A stretch of DNA of 38,527 nt from Rhizobium redzepovicii (GCF_019793435.1 NZ_JAILYH010000032.1:1-38527); one strand, 5' to 3'. Positions 1-7,662 are shown, counted from the stretch's first letter. Notes: a model not told the origin generated them from the sequence alone. Program-made: numbers and translations.

Positions 1-163
1 CCTTGCCGGCTTCTTTCAGCCGCAGCGCCTCTTCCACCGAGATCTCGTCGAACGGGTTCATCGACATCTTCACATTGGCAAGCTCGACACCGGAACCATC
101 CGGCTTCACTCGGATCTTCACGTTGTAATCGACGACGCGCTTGACGGGCACGAGAATCTTCAT
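1..163 (-). CDS. etfB: Electron transfer flavoprotein beta subunit, N-terminal part
   Basis: The first 54 codons of a leftward gene that runs off the left edge. The start MKILVPVKRVVDYNVKIR and the following NPFDEISVEEALRLKEAG segment are characteristic of EtfB. EtfB with EtfA forms a soluble FAD/AMP heterodimer that takes electrons from flavoprotein dehydrogenases and passes them to ETF-ubiquinone oxidoreductase. It lies 34 bases after the stop of the DddQ-like gene, on the same strand as the upstream flavoprotein demethylase, so it is probably that enzyme's dedicated electron acceptor. etfA is expected just outside the window. Family assignment is firm from the N-terminus; which dehydrogenase it serves is inferred from position. 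Confidence 0.9.
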   Translation of the reverse strand, partial: MKILVPVKRVVDYNVKIRVKPDGSGVELANVKMSMNPFDEISVEEALRLKEAGK

Positions 164-197
164 TTGCAAAACCCCTTTATTTCTAGACTGCCGGCCA

Positions 198-803
198 TCA
201 GTGCGGCCGTTCGGCAAGCAGCGCCCAGAAGGCGAAGAGCGGTGTATCCACCGACCTCATGGCATGTTTGATCCCGGGGATATTGTAGAACGATCCGCCG
301 ATACCAGGCGAAAACCAGTCCCCTTCCCCTTGCTGAAATTCTCCCTCGGAAAGCACGAGATAAACTTCCTCCGGCGGGTGGTCGTGATCGGGATAGCGCA
401 CGTGCGGTGCCAGCAATGTCACACCCAGCCACAGGTCGCTCCGCTCCTCCAATCCTCCCGGGCCGACGATCATGGCATTGGCATGCCCATCGACGAAATT
501 GTCGCCGGCGGTGTGGTCATACTTGGTGCGCCGACGCCATTCAAGCATCGGCTCGATGCCTTTGAACGCCTCGATCAATCGCGACAGCGAAGTATCATAA
601 GAGGGATCAACCGCAAGCGCCACATCAAGCTGAGCGCAGACGGGCAAGCGACTTCCCTCCCCCGCACGCCCGCTCCCGGGCTGCTCCAACGCCGCAAAAA
701 ATTGACGGATCGAGCGCCGGGACTCCGGGGCCTTCGCGAACCGATCGAAAGCCAGAGACGCGGCATCCACGAAACGCTGGAGACTTTCCTCGCGTAAACT
801 CAT
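198..803 (-). CDS. DddQ-type cupin, DMSP lyase-like protein
   Basis: A 201-residue single-domain cupin of the dimethylsulfoniopropionate lyase-like family. DMSP lyases of the DddQ type cleave DMSP to dimethyl sulfide and acrylate at a metal centre. The C-terminal half carries the cupin motif with Tyr137, His140, His142, Glu146, Tyr148 and His180. As I recall the Ruegeria DddQ structure (Tyr120, His123, His125, Glu129, Tyr131, His163), all six residues match at a constant offset of 17. The start at 803 is preceded by a GGGGGG tract and gives a length close to DddQ. An alternative ATG at 851 overlaps the upstream stop as ATGA and would add 16 residues. The gene is third-to-last in a leftward unit with a demethylase and etfB. 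A related betaine or another substrate cannot be excluded; the family is clear, the substrate is inferred. Confidence 0.8.
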   Translation of the reverse strand: MSLREESLQRFVDAASLAFDRFAKAPESRRSIRQFFAALEQPGSGRAGEGSRLPVCAQLDVALAVDPSYDTSLSRLIEAFKGIEPMLEWRRRTKYDHTAGDNFVDGHANAMIVGPGGLEERSDLWLGVTLLAPHVRYPDHDHPPEEVYLVLSEGEFQQGEGDWFSPGIGGSFYNIPGIKHAMRSVDTPLFAFWALLAERPH

Positions 804-847
804 ATCGCCCCCCGAAATGAGCGGCCGACGAGCGGCCGCTCCTGCGA

Positions 848-2884
848 TCATATATCCTTGGCGATGCGCAGGCCGTCATAAATGGCGGCATGCGTATTGC
901 GCGCAGCGACAGCATCGCCGATCCGGAACAACTGGAACTTGCCCTCGGGATTGCGCATGACGGATTGCGGTTCCCCGGAAAGAAGCTGGTCGTGCGACAT
1001 CTCGCCGAGATTGCTGGAGCTGGGCTTCAGCTCGAAATAGAGTTCGTCGAGCGGGATCGTGCCGTGATTGACGACGATCTGGTCGAAGCTGCTCTGCTTG
1101 GCAATCCCGCCGTAATCGCTGCCGACATGGGCGACGAGTTGGTTGCCGCTCTTCTCGACGGCCTCCAGGCGATAGGTCACGGTGAAGGTGACGTCATGCT
1201 TCTGAAGCGAGCGCATATAGGGCACTAGGTTCATGGCCATGACTTCGGGCGCGAAGGACCGGTCCGGCGTCATGATCTCGACCTTGGCGCCGGCCTTGGC
1301 GAGAAACTCCGCCGCCTGAAGGCCGGCATGGTCGCCGGCATCGTCGAAGATCAGTACATTGGTGCCTGGCTTCACATCGCCGGAGATGATGTCCCAGGAA
1401 GAGACCACCAGCTCGTTGCCGCGCGAGAGAACCTCGGTATGCGGCAAGCCGCCGGTCGCGATGATGACGACGTCGGGGTTCTCGGCTTCAATCGTGTCGG
1501 CTTCCGCCCAGCTATTGAAGTGGAAGGTGACGTCGTATTTCTCGCACTGGCTCATGCGCCAGTCGATGATGCTGATCATTTCCCTGCGGCGCTCGCTTTG
1601 GGCGGTGAGCCGGATCTGGCCGCCGGCATTGTTCGCCGCTTCGAAGACGACCACCTTATGGCCGCGCTCTCCGGCGACGCGCGCCGCTTCCAGACCGGCC
1701 GGGCCGGCGCCGACGATGACGACCTTTTTCCTGGCGTCGGCCTTCGCTACGATATGCGGCATGGTCAGTTCGCGGCCGGTCGCGGCGTTGTGGATGCAGT
1801 AGGCGGCCCCGCCCTGGTAGATGCGATCGAGACAGTAATTGGCACCGACGCAGGGACGGATATCGTCTTCCCGCTTTTCGATGATCTTGCGGACGATATG
1901 CGGGTCGGTCATATGGGCGCGGGTCATGCCGACCATATCGACCTTGCCGGCCGCGATTGCGTGGCGGGCGGTGGCGACGTCGGGAATCTTCGCCGCATGG
2001 AAGGTCGGGAAGTCGGTCGCGGCCCGGATCTCGCCGGCGAAGTCGAGATGCGGCGAATTCGCCATGCCCTGGATCGGGATGACGTCGGTGAGGCCCGCAT
2101 CGGTATCGATGTGGCCGCGGATCACGTTCAGATAATCGATGAGGCCACTTGCCTTCAGACGCTTGGAGATTTCGATGCCTTCTGCCTTGCCGGTGCCGCC
2201 GGGAAGACATTCGTCGGCGGTATAGCGCAGGCCGAGAATGAAATCGTCGCCCACCCTTTTCCGGATCGCCTTGAACACGTCGAAACAGAAGCGCAGGCGA
2301 TTATCCAGCGAGCCGCCATAGGGGCCATCGAGCTCGTTGGTGAGCGGAGACACGAACTGGTCGATCAGGTGACCGTAAGCCTCAAGTTCGACACCGTCCA
2401 TGCCGCCCGCCTTCATGCGTTCGGCCGCGTCGGCGAAATCCTTGATGACGCGCTCGATATCCCAATCTTCCATTTTCTTCGGGAAGGCGCGGTGCGAAGC
2501 CTCGCGATGATGTGAGGGCGCGAGAACCGGCAGCCAGTCACCCTTGTCCCAGCGCGTGCGCCGGCCGAGATGGGTCAGCTGGATCATGATCGCCGCACCC
2601 TCTTCATGCACGGCGTCGGTCATCTCCCTGATCCAGGGAACGATCTCGTCCTTATAGGCAAGCAGGTTGTTGAAGACCGGCGGACTATCCTTGGAGACGG
2701 CCGCCGAGCCCGCCGTCATCGTCAAAGCCACCCCGCCCTTTGCCCGCTCCACCGTATAGGCGCGATACTTCTCCTTCGGCATGCCGTCTTCCGGATAGGC
2801 CGGCTCGTGGGACGTCACAATGATACGGTTGCGCAACTTCAAATGTTTGAGCTGATAGGGCTGTAGAAGAGGATCATTCGACAT
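848..2884 (-). CDS. Two-domain flavoprotein demethylase (dimethylglycine/N-methylproline demethylase family)
   Basis: A 678-residue enzyme with an N-terminal FMN TIM barrel of the old-yellow-enzyme type (about 1-370) and a C-terminal FAD/NAD(P)-binding part (about 385-678; GAGPAG at 392-397). This is the architecture of trimethylamine dehydrogenase, 2,4-dienoyl-CoA reductase and the DgcA/stachydrine demethylases. The sequence most resembles the last group, which oxidatively removes N-methyl groups from dimethylglycine or N-methylproline and passes electrons to ETF. The iron-sulfur motif between the domains has Cys345, Cys351 and Cys363, but Ala348 replaces the second cysteine of trimethylamine dehydrogenase. 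The gene starts at the divergent TetR promoter, and its stop overlaps an ATG for the DddQ-like gene. The exact substrate is not readable from sequence. Confidence 0.85.
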   Translation of the reverse strand: MSNDPLLQPYQLKHLKLRNRIIVTSHEPAYPEDGMPKEKYRAYTVERAKGGVALTMTAGSAAVSKDSPPVFNNLLAYKDEIVPWIREMTDAVHEEGAAIMIQLTHLGRRTRWDKGDWLPVLAPSHHREASHRAFPKKMEDWDIERVIKDFADAAERMKAGGMDGVELEAYGHLIDQFVSPLTNELDGPYGGSLDNRLRFCFDVFKAIRKRVGDDFILGLRYTADECLPGGTGKAEGIEISKRLKASGLIDYLNVIRGHIDTDAGLTDVIPIQGMANSPHLDFAGEIRAATDFPTFHAAKIPDVATARHAIAAGKVDMVGMTRAHMTDPHIVRKIIEKREDDIRPCVGANYCLDRIYQGGAAYCIHNAATGRELTMPHIVAKADARKKVVIVGAGPAGLEAARVAGERGHKVVVFEAANNAGGQIRLTAQSERRREMISIIDWRMSQCEKYDVTFHFNSWAEADTIEAENPDVVIIATGGLPHTEVLSRGNELVVSSWDIISGDVKPGTNVLIFDDAGDHAGLQAAEFLAKAGAKVEIMTPDRSFAPEVMAMNLVPYMRSLQKHDVTFTVTYRLEAVEKSGNQLVAHVGSDYGGIAKQSSFDQIVVNHGTIPLDELYFELKPSSSNLGEMSHDQLLSGEPQSVMRNPEGKFQLFRIGDAVAARNTHAAIYDGLRIAKDI

Positions 2885-2930
2885 GGGTCGTGGTTCCGGA
2901 TTAAAACATCGAAGGAGACGCTAAGCGCAA

Positions 2931-2988
2931 TGTACATATGTGTCAACGATGAAAACAGTTAGGTCGCTATTTTCGACACTCATGTACA
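2931..2988. promoter_or_regulatory. Long inverted repeat, probable TetR operator in divergent promoter
   Basis: Arms TGTACATATGTGTC (2931-2944) and GACACTCATGTACA (2975-2988) match at 12 of 14 positions in inverted orientation, separated by 30 bases. The repeat sits midway between the demethylase start (2884) and the tetR start (3031) in an AT-rich stretch. Each arm contains the self-palindromic core TGTACA. Two separated arms suggest either two operator dimers or a loop controlling both directions. Binding by the adjacent TetR protein is inferred from position. Confidence 0.65.
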
Positions 2989-3030
2989 TTTTTCTTGTGC
3001 ACGACTTCATAATTTGATAGGGGATAAAGC

Positions 3031-3660
3031 ATGGATCAGGCTATGAACGACACTGGCTGGCGCGGATCGCAGGAGGGATGGCTGGATGCAGCTTACCACT
3101 CCCTGTTGGAATCCGGCGTGGATTCGGTGAAGATTCTGCCGCTGGCGAAGAAACTCAATCTCTCGCGCACGAGCTTCTACTGGTTCTTCAAGGATCGGGA
3201 GGAGCTGTTGAGCGCGCTCGTAGCGCTATGGCGCGACAAAAACACCGGCAACATCGTCAAGCGGTCCGAAGCCTATGCGGAATCGCTGGCCGAGGCGATG
3301 CTCAACGTCTTCGATTGCTGGCTCGACAACGATCTGTTCGACGCGAAGTTCGAATTTGCCGTGCGCAGCTGGGCGCTGCAATCCGACGAGCTTCTCGCCG
3401 AGGTCCAGCAGGCTGATCAGCTCCGGCTGGAGGCGCTGAAACGCATGTTCATGCGGTTCGGGTTACCAGAAACGACATCGGATGTCAGAGCGCGCACAAC
3501 GTACCTTGTCCAGATCGGATATATTTCCATGCAATCAAGGGAGGAACTCGCCGTCCGCATGAAACGGATTCCGGAATATATTGCGATCTACACGGGCGAA
3601 GTGCCGCAGCAGAGGGAGCTTGATCGCTTCTTCTCCCGGCATGCCTACAGGCCCGGTTAA
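3031..3660 (+). CDS. TetR-family transcriptional regulator
   Basis: A 209-residue protein with an N-terminal helix-turn-helix (about residues 15-60; the LAKKLNLSRTSFYWFFKDREELL segment is the typical TetR recognition helix and its follow-on) and an all-helical ligand domain. The ATG follows a GGGGAT Shine-Dalgarno-like stretch. It is divergent from the flavoprotein demethylase operon, with the long inverted repeat between them, and lies 11 bases upstream of the proC-like gene, so it probably heads the rightward betaine-transport operon and controls both sides. The inducer is unknown; the genes it flanks suggest a betaine or a demethylation intermediate. The family call is secure. Confidence 0.9.
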   Translation: MDQAMNDTGWRGSQEGWLDAAYHSLLESGVDSVKILPLAKKLNLSRTSFYWFFKDREELLSALVALWRDKNTGNIVKRSEAYAESLAEAMLNVFDCWLDNDLFDAKFEFAVRSWALQSDELLAEVQQADQLRLEALKRMFMRFGLPETTSDVRARTTYLVQIGYISMQSREELAVRMKRIPEYIAIYTGEVPQQRELDRFFSRHAYRPG

Positions 3661-3671
3661 AGGAGACCCGG

Positions 3672-4466
3672 ATGAGCGTTTCCTTGAGGATCGGCATAAT
3701 TGGCGGCGGCGGCTGGCTGGGCGGAGCAATCGCCGGCTCGATTGTCGATGCCGGCCTGATCGAGCCTGGAAATCTCTCGCTCTCCTATCGCAGTCAGCAG
3801 CCGGATCGCTTCTCGAATTCTTTCTGGACCTCCGACAATCAGGCGCTTGCCGACCGCTCGGACGTGATCCTTCTCTCCGTCCGGCCCGATGACTGGCGGA
3901 CCCTTGACGTCGATGCCGGCGGCAAGCTCATCATTTCGGTCATGGCGGGCATCGGCCTTGCCGCCCTTTCGCAACGCCACAAGACCGGTCGTATTGTCCG
4001 CGCCTTGCCGAATGCCGGTGCCGAAGTGGCCAAGTCCTATACGCCGTGGATTGCTGCGGGCGACATCACGGAAGGCGACCGCGTCGTCGTCCGCGCCATT
4101 TTCGACGCCTGCGGCTCACAAGACGAGGTCGCACGCGAAAGCGACATCGATTACCTCACAGGCCTTTCCGGTTCCGGACCGGCGTTCCCGGCGCTGCTTG
4201 CGGCCGCCATGATGAGCGATGCCGTCGCACACGGTCTGCCGGCCGAGATTGCGCGCCGCGCCGTCAATACGGTGATATCGGGCGCCGGCCGCCTTTTGGA
4301 GCGCCGCGACGAGAGCCCGGATGACGTCGTTCAAACCTTTCTTGACTATCGCGGCACGACTGCGGCGGCCATCGACAGCATGCGCGCTGCAGGATTCGAC
4401 GCTTCGGTTGCCACGGGATTGTCGGCAGCATTTCAGAAATCGGTGAGTATGGGAAAGGTTTCCTGA
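3672..4466 (+). CDS. Pyrroline-5-carboxylate reductase-like protein (divergent ProC)
   Basis: A 264-residue protein of the ProC fold. The N-terminus has a glycine-rich dinucleotide loop (GGGGWLGGAI, residues 11-20), and the centre keeps the GLSGSGPAF segment at about 164-172. ProC reduces pyrroline-5-carboxylate to proline with NAD(P)H. Two signature regions deviate: the usual MPN-x-P region reads LPNAGAE (112-118), and the substrate loop usually reading SPGGTT reads DYRGTT (225-230). The gene lies inside a betaine catabolic/transport operon rather than with proline biosynthesis genes. This suggests it acts on a cyclic imine or related product from proline betaine or an analogue, not in bulk proline synthesis. 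That role is inference; the fold assignment is strong. Confidence 0.8.
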   Translation: MSVSLRIGIIGGGGWLGGAIAGSIVDAGLIEPGNLSLSYRSQQPDRFSNSFWTSDNQALADRSDVILLSVRPDDWRTLDVDAGGKLIISVMAGIGLAALSQRHKTGRIVRALPNAGAEVAKSYTPWIAAGDITEGDRVVVRAIFDACGSQDEVARESDIDYLTGLSGSGPAFPALLAAAMMSDAVAHGLPAEIARRAVNTVISGAGRLLERRDESPDDVVQTFLDYRGTTAAAIDSMRAAGFDASVATGLSAAFQKSVSMGKVS

Positions 4467-4533
4467 CGACCGTTGGGGCGGGCACTGCGGCACTCCGCTC
4501 GACAAGACAAGCCGCTAAACAGAGGGAACGAGA

Positions 4534-5535
4534 ATGAAAAAGTTACTTGCATCGACGTGTTTGACGTTCGGCCTGATCGGCGGCGCGTCATTCGCCAGCG
4601 CCGCCGAATGCGGCAGCGTCACCATCGCCAGCATGAACTGGCAGAGCGCCGAAGTTCTCTCCAACCTGGACAAGTTCATTCTGAACGAAGGATATGGCTG
4701 CAGTGCTGACATCACCGTCGGCGACACCGTCCCGACGATCACCTCCATGGCCGAAAAGGGCCAGCCGGACATCGCGCCCGAAGCCTGGATTGATCTGCTG
4801 CCCGACGTCGTCAAGAAGGGCACGGAAGAAGGCCGCATCGTCCAGGTCGGCTCGCCGCTGCCGGATGGCGGCGTGCAGGGCTGGTGGATCCCCAAATACG
4901 TCGCCGATGCTCATCCCGATATCAAGACGATCGGCGACGTGCTGAAGCATCCGGAACTTTTCCCCGATCCCGAGGATCCGAAGAAGGGCGCCATCTTCAA
5001 CGGTCCGCAGGGCTGGGGCGGCACGGTGGTCACCTCACAGCTCTACAAGGGCTTTGAGGCTGAGAAGGCCGGCTTCACCCTCGTCGACACCGGCTCTGCC
5101 GCCGGCCTCGACGGTTCGATCGCCAAGGCCTACGAACGCAAGGAAGGCTGGGCCGGCTATTACTGGGCACCGACCGCGCTGCTCGGCAAGTATCAGATGG
5201 TCAAGCTCGAAGCCGGCGTGCCGGAGGATTCCGCCGAATGGAAGCGCTGCATCACCGTCGCCGACTGCCCCGACCCGAAGCCCGCTTCGTGGCCGGTCGA
5301 TCACGTCGTCACCCTGGTTGCCAAGCCCTTCTCGGAAAAGGTCGGGCCTGAAGTCATGGACTATCTGGCGAAGCGCTCCTGGAGCAACGACACGGTCAAC
5401 AAGCTGATGTCTTGGATGACCGACAACCAGGCGACCGGCGAAGACGGCGCCAAGCACTTCCTGAAAGAAAACAAGGACATCTGGTCCAAGTGGGTTTCGC
5501 CGGAGGCAGCCACGAAGATCGAAGCTGCCCTCTAA
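4534..5535 (+). CDS. Betaine ABC transporter substrate-binding protein (OpuAC/ProX type)
   Basis: A 333-residue periplasmic binding protein. The first 23 or so residues form a Sec signal peptide (MKKLLAST start, cleavage near ASA-AEC). The mature protein has the OpuAC fold, and tryptophans and tyrosines spread through it (for example in SMNWQS, EAWIDL, GWWIP, GYYWAP) can provide the aromatic cage that binds quaternary ammonium groups by cation-pi contacts. This cage accepts glycine betaine, proline betaine, choline and in some proteins DMSP. The start follows GAGGGAACGAG. The gene is 67 bases after the proC-like gene and is followed by an intra-operon hairpin and the permease. Family is sure; ligand is inferred from the enzymes alongside. 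Confidence 0.88.
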   Translation: MKKLLASTCLTFGLIGGASFASAAECGSVTIASMNWQSAEVLSNLDKFILNEGYGCSADITVGDTVPTITSMAEKGQPDIAPEAWIDLLPDVVKKGTEEGRIVQVGSPLPDGGVQGWWIPKYVADAHPDIKTIGDVLKHPELFPDPEDPKKGAIFNGPQGWGGTVVTSQLYKGFEAEKAGFTLVDTGSAAGLDGSIAKAYERKEGWAGYYWAPTALLGKYQMVKLEAGVPEDSAEWKRCITVADCPDPKPASWPVDHVVTLVAKPFSEKVGPEVMDYLAKRSWSNDTVNKLMSWMTDNQATGEDGAKHFLKENKDIWSKWVSPEAATKIEAAL

Positions 5536-5546
5536 CACTGACTATC

Positions 5547-5569
5547 GCGGTGCGCCGAAAGCGCACCGC
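5547..5569 (+). promoter_or_regulatory. Intra-operon hairpin after the binding-protein gene
   Basis: A perfect 9-bp stem, GCGGTGCGC and GCGCACCGC, with a CGAAA loop, lies 11 bases after the binding-protein stop and 61 bases before the permease start. There is no following T-run, so it is more likely a 3'-end stabiliser or partial terminator giving excess binding protein over permease, as in many importer operons. Confidence 0.6.
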
Positions 5570-5630
5570 TTCTCACTCGCCGATAAAAACAAAAAGACGG
5601 CCGCGGCTCTTTGAAGAAAAGGGGAACCGA

Positions 5631-6518
5631 ATGGAATGGTTTTACAAATTCCCGCATATGGATGACGACGCGCTTCGCAATCTGAAGAAGGCGATCGATG
5701 ACGGCTTTCGCGGATTCACCCGCGCCTATGGCGACGGCATCGAAACCCTGTTCGTGCCGCTGCAGCATTTCCTGATTGCCGCCGAGCGGTTCATGACGCA
5801 GACGCCGTGGCCGATCATCACCCTGATCGTCCTTGCCATCGCCTGGTTTGCCAGCCGCAGCCTGAAGATCGTCTTCGGCTGTCTGGTGACGCTGATGCTG
5901 ATCGGCTATTTCGACATGTGGGACGATACGATGCGGACGGTCTCGATGATCTTCGTCTGCACCATTCTATCCATCGCCATCGGCATTCCGATGGGCATCC
6001 TGATGGCCCGCTCCGACCGGCTGCAGCGCGTCATCAATCCGATCCTCGACGTCATGCAGACGATGCCGAGCTTCGTCTACCTCATCCCGGTCGTCATGCT
6101 GCTCGGCATCGGCAAGGTGCCCGGCCTGATCGCCGTCGTCATCTACGCCATCCCGCCGATGATCCGCCTGACCGATCTCGGCATCCGCCTCGTCGACAAG
6201 GACGTGCTCGAAGCTGCCGACGCCTTCGGCACATCGCGATCGCAGAAGCTGTTCAAGGTGCAGCTGCCGCTGGCGCTGCCTACCATCATGGCCGGCATCA
6301 ACCAGACGATCATGATGGCGCTCGCCATGGTGGTCATCGCCTCCATGATCGGCGTTCAGGGCCTCGGCCAGCCGGTGCTCAAGGCGATCGCCAACCAGTA
6401 TTTCACGCTGGGTATCTTTAATGGTCTTGCCATCGTGGGCATCGCCATCATCTTCGACCGAGTCAGCCAGGCATATGGCAAAAGGCTCCAGAAGCATCGG
6501 GAGACCGTCCATGGCTGA
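5631..6518 (+). CDS. Betaine ABC transporter permease
   Basis: A 295-residue inner-membrane protein of the OpuAB/ProW type. A cytoplasmic N-terminus of about 60 residues precedes roughly six hydrophobic segments. The coupling (EAA) loop is visible as EAADAFGTSRSQKLFK followed by QLPLALPTI. The ATG at 5631 follows GAAAAGGGGA and begins MEWFYKFPHM; the frame is open further upstream, but only this start has a good ribosome site and matches family length. It overlaps the ATPase start by 8 bases, which indicates translational coupling. It forms the channel of the importer served by the neighbouring binding protein and ATPase. Confidence 0.9.
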   Translation: MEWFYKFPHMDDDALRNLKKAIDDGFRGFTRAYGDGIETLFVPLQHFLIAAERFMTQTPWPIITLIVLAIAWFASRSLKIVFGCLVTLMLIGYFDMWDDTMRTVSMIFVCTILSIAIGIPMGILMARSDRLQRVINPILDVMQTMPSFVYLIPVVMLLGIGKVPGLIAVVIYAIPPMIRLTDLGIRLVDKDVLEAADAFGTSRSQKLFKVQLPLALPTIMAGINQTIMMALAMVVIASMIGVQGLGQPVLKAIANQYFTLGIFNGLAIVGIAIIFDRVSQAYGKRLQKHRETVHG

Positions 6519-7590
6519 GCATCGTTTCGGCGGCATTAAGATCCGCCATCTCTACAAGATCTTCGGCCCCAACCCCGCCGCGCATGTCGATGCGGTGCAG
6601 AAGGGACTGTCGAAGACCGAGCTCAACGAAAAGCACGGTCATGTGCTCGGCCTCAGGGACATCAATGTCGAGATCCCATCTGGCCGCATCCAGGTCGTCA
6701 TGGGCCTGTCGGGTTCGGGCAAATCGACGCTGATCCGCCACATCAACCGGCTGATCGACCCGACCGCCGGCGAAGTGCTGGTCGACGGCGTCGATGTCGT
6801 GAAGATGAACGAGACCGAATTGCGGGCGTTTCGCCGCCACCAGACGGCGATGGTGTTTCAGAAGTTCGCGCTTCTGCCGCACCGCAATGTGCTCGACAAC
6901 ACCATCTTCGGCCTCGAAGTGCAGGGCATGGAGCGGGCAAAAGCCGTCGACATCGCCATGCGCTGGCTCGAACGGGTCGGGCTGAAGGGCTTCGAGCAGC
7001 GCTATCCCAACCAGCTCTCCGGCGGCATGCAGCAGCGCGTCGGCCTGGCCAGAGCGCTCTCCAACGACGCCCCGGTGCTTCTGATGGACGAAGCCTATTC
7101 GGCGCTCGATCCGTTGATCCGCACCGACATGCAGACAGTGCTTCTCGATATCCAGAAGGAGATAAAGAAGACCATCGTCTTCATCACCCACGATCTCGAC
7201 GAGGCACTGCGTCTCGGCGACCAGATCGCCATCCTGCGCGACGGCGAAGTCATCCAGCAGGGCACCAGCCAGGACATCGTCCTGCGCCCGGCAGACGACT
7301 ACATCGCCAACTTCGTCAAGGAGGTCAATCGCGGCAGGGTCATCCACGTCGAAGCCATCATGACGCCGCTGCACTCCGGTGCGGCGCCGGTTGGACTGGC
7401 GATTGTGGCGGGAACGACCGTCGAAGAAGCCGTCCGGATCCTGTCATCGGCGCCAGAGGGCGACGCCAGGGTAGTTTCGCCTTCCGGAGAAACCTTAGGG
7501 CTCGTCACTTTCCGCCAGCTCGCAAGCGCGATGGTGAACTCACAAGAGATGGCTCCCCAGCGCGACAGCGCCCTGTCGGTCGCCCTCTGA
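6511..7590 (+). CDS. Betaine ABC transporter ATP-binding protein (OpuAA/ProV type)
   Basis: A 359-residue ATPase energising the betaine importer. The Walker A motif GLSGSGKST is at 65-73, the signature LSGGMQQR and Walker B LLMDEAYSALDP follow, and the H-loop ends FITHDLDEA. About 80 residues after the ATPase core form a degenerate regulatory tail where OpuAA and ProV carry CBS domains that sense ionic strength. A roughly 45-residue N-terminal extension before the first beta strand is also typical of ProV. The start at 6511 overlaps the permease end. It is the last gene of the rightward operon and is followed after 11 bases by a long nested hairpin. Confidence 0.92.
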   Translation: MAEHRFGGIKIRHLYKIFGPNPAAHVDAVQKGLSKTELNEKHGHVLGLRDINVEIPSGRIQVVMGLSGSGKSTLIRHINRLIDPTAGEVLVDGVDVVKMNETELRAFRRHQTAMVFQKFALLPHRNVLDNTIFGLEVQGMERAKAVDIAMRWLERVGLKGFEQRYPNQLSGGMQQRVGLARALSNDAPVLLMDEAYSALDPLIRTDMQTVLLDIQKEIKKTIVFITHDLDEALRLGDQIAILRDGEVIQQGTSQDIVLRPADDYIANFVKEVNRGRVIHVEAIMTPLHSGAAPVGLAIVAGTTVEEAVRILSSAPEGDARVVSPSGETLGLVTFRQLASAMVNSQEMAPQRDSALSVAL

Positions 7591-7601
7591 AACTGCCAAT
7601 G

Positions 7602-7662
7602 CGGCCGTCTTTCCGTTTCGCTGGCGACACCAAGCACGTCGCCATCTCCGGAAAGCCGGCCG
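7602..7662 (+). terminator. Nested 61-base hairpin at the end of the betaine operon
   Basis: The outer arms CGGCCGTCTTTCCG (7602-7615) and CGGAAAGCCGGCCG (7649-7662) pair at 13 of 14 positions. Inside them a second perfect stem, TGGCGAC (7622-7628) and GTCGCCA (7638-7644), closes a 9-base loop. The structure begins 11 bases after the ATPase stop. There is no T-run, so it may be a factor-dependent end, an mRNA stabiliser or a repeat-derived element rather than a classic intrinsic terminator. Confidence 0.6.

Noticed and set aside
1328..2515. Open frame of 395 codons on the + strand opposite the flavoprotein demethylase
   Set aside because: Antisense shadow of a well supported gene; histidine- and aspartate-rich composition typical of such shadows.
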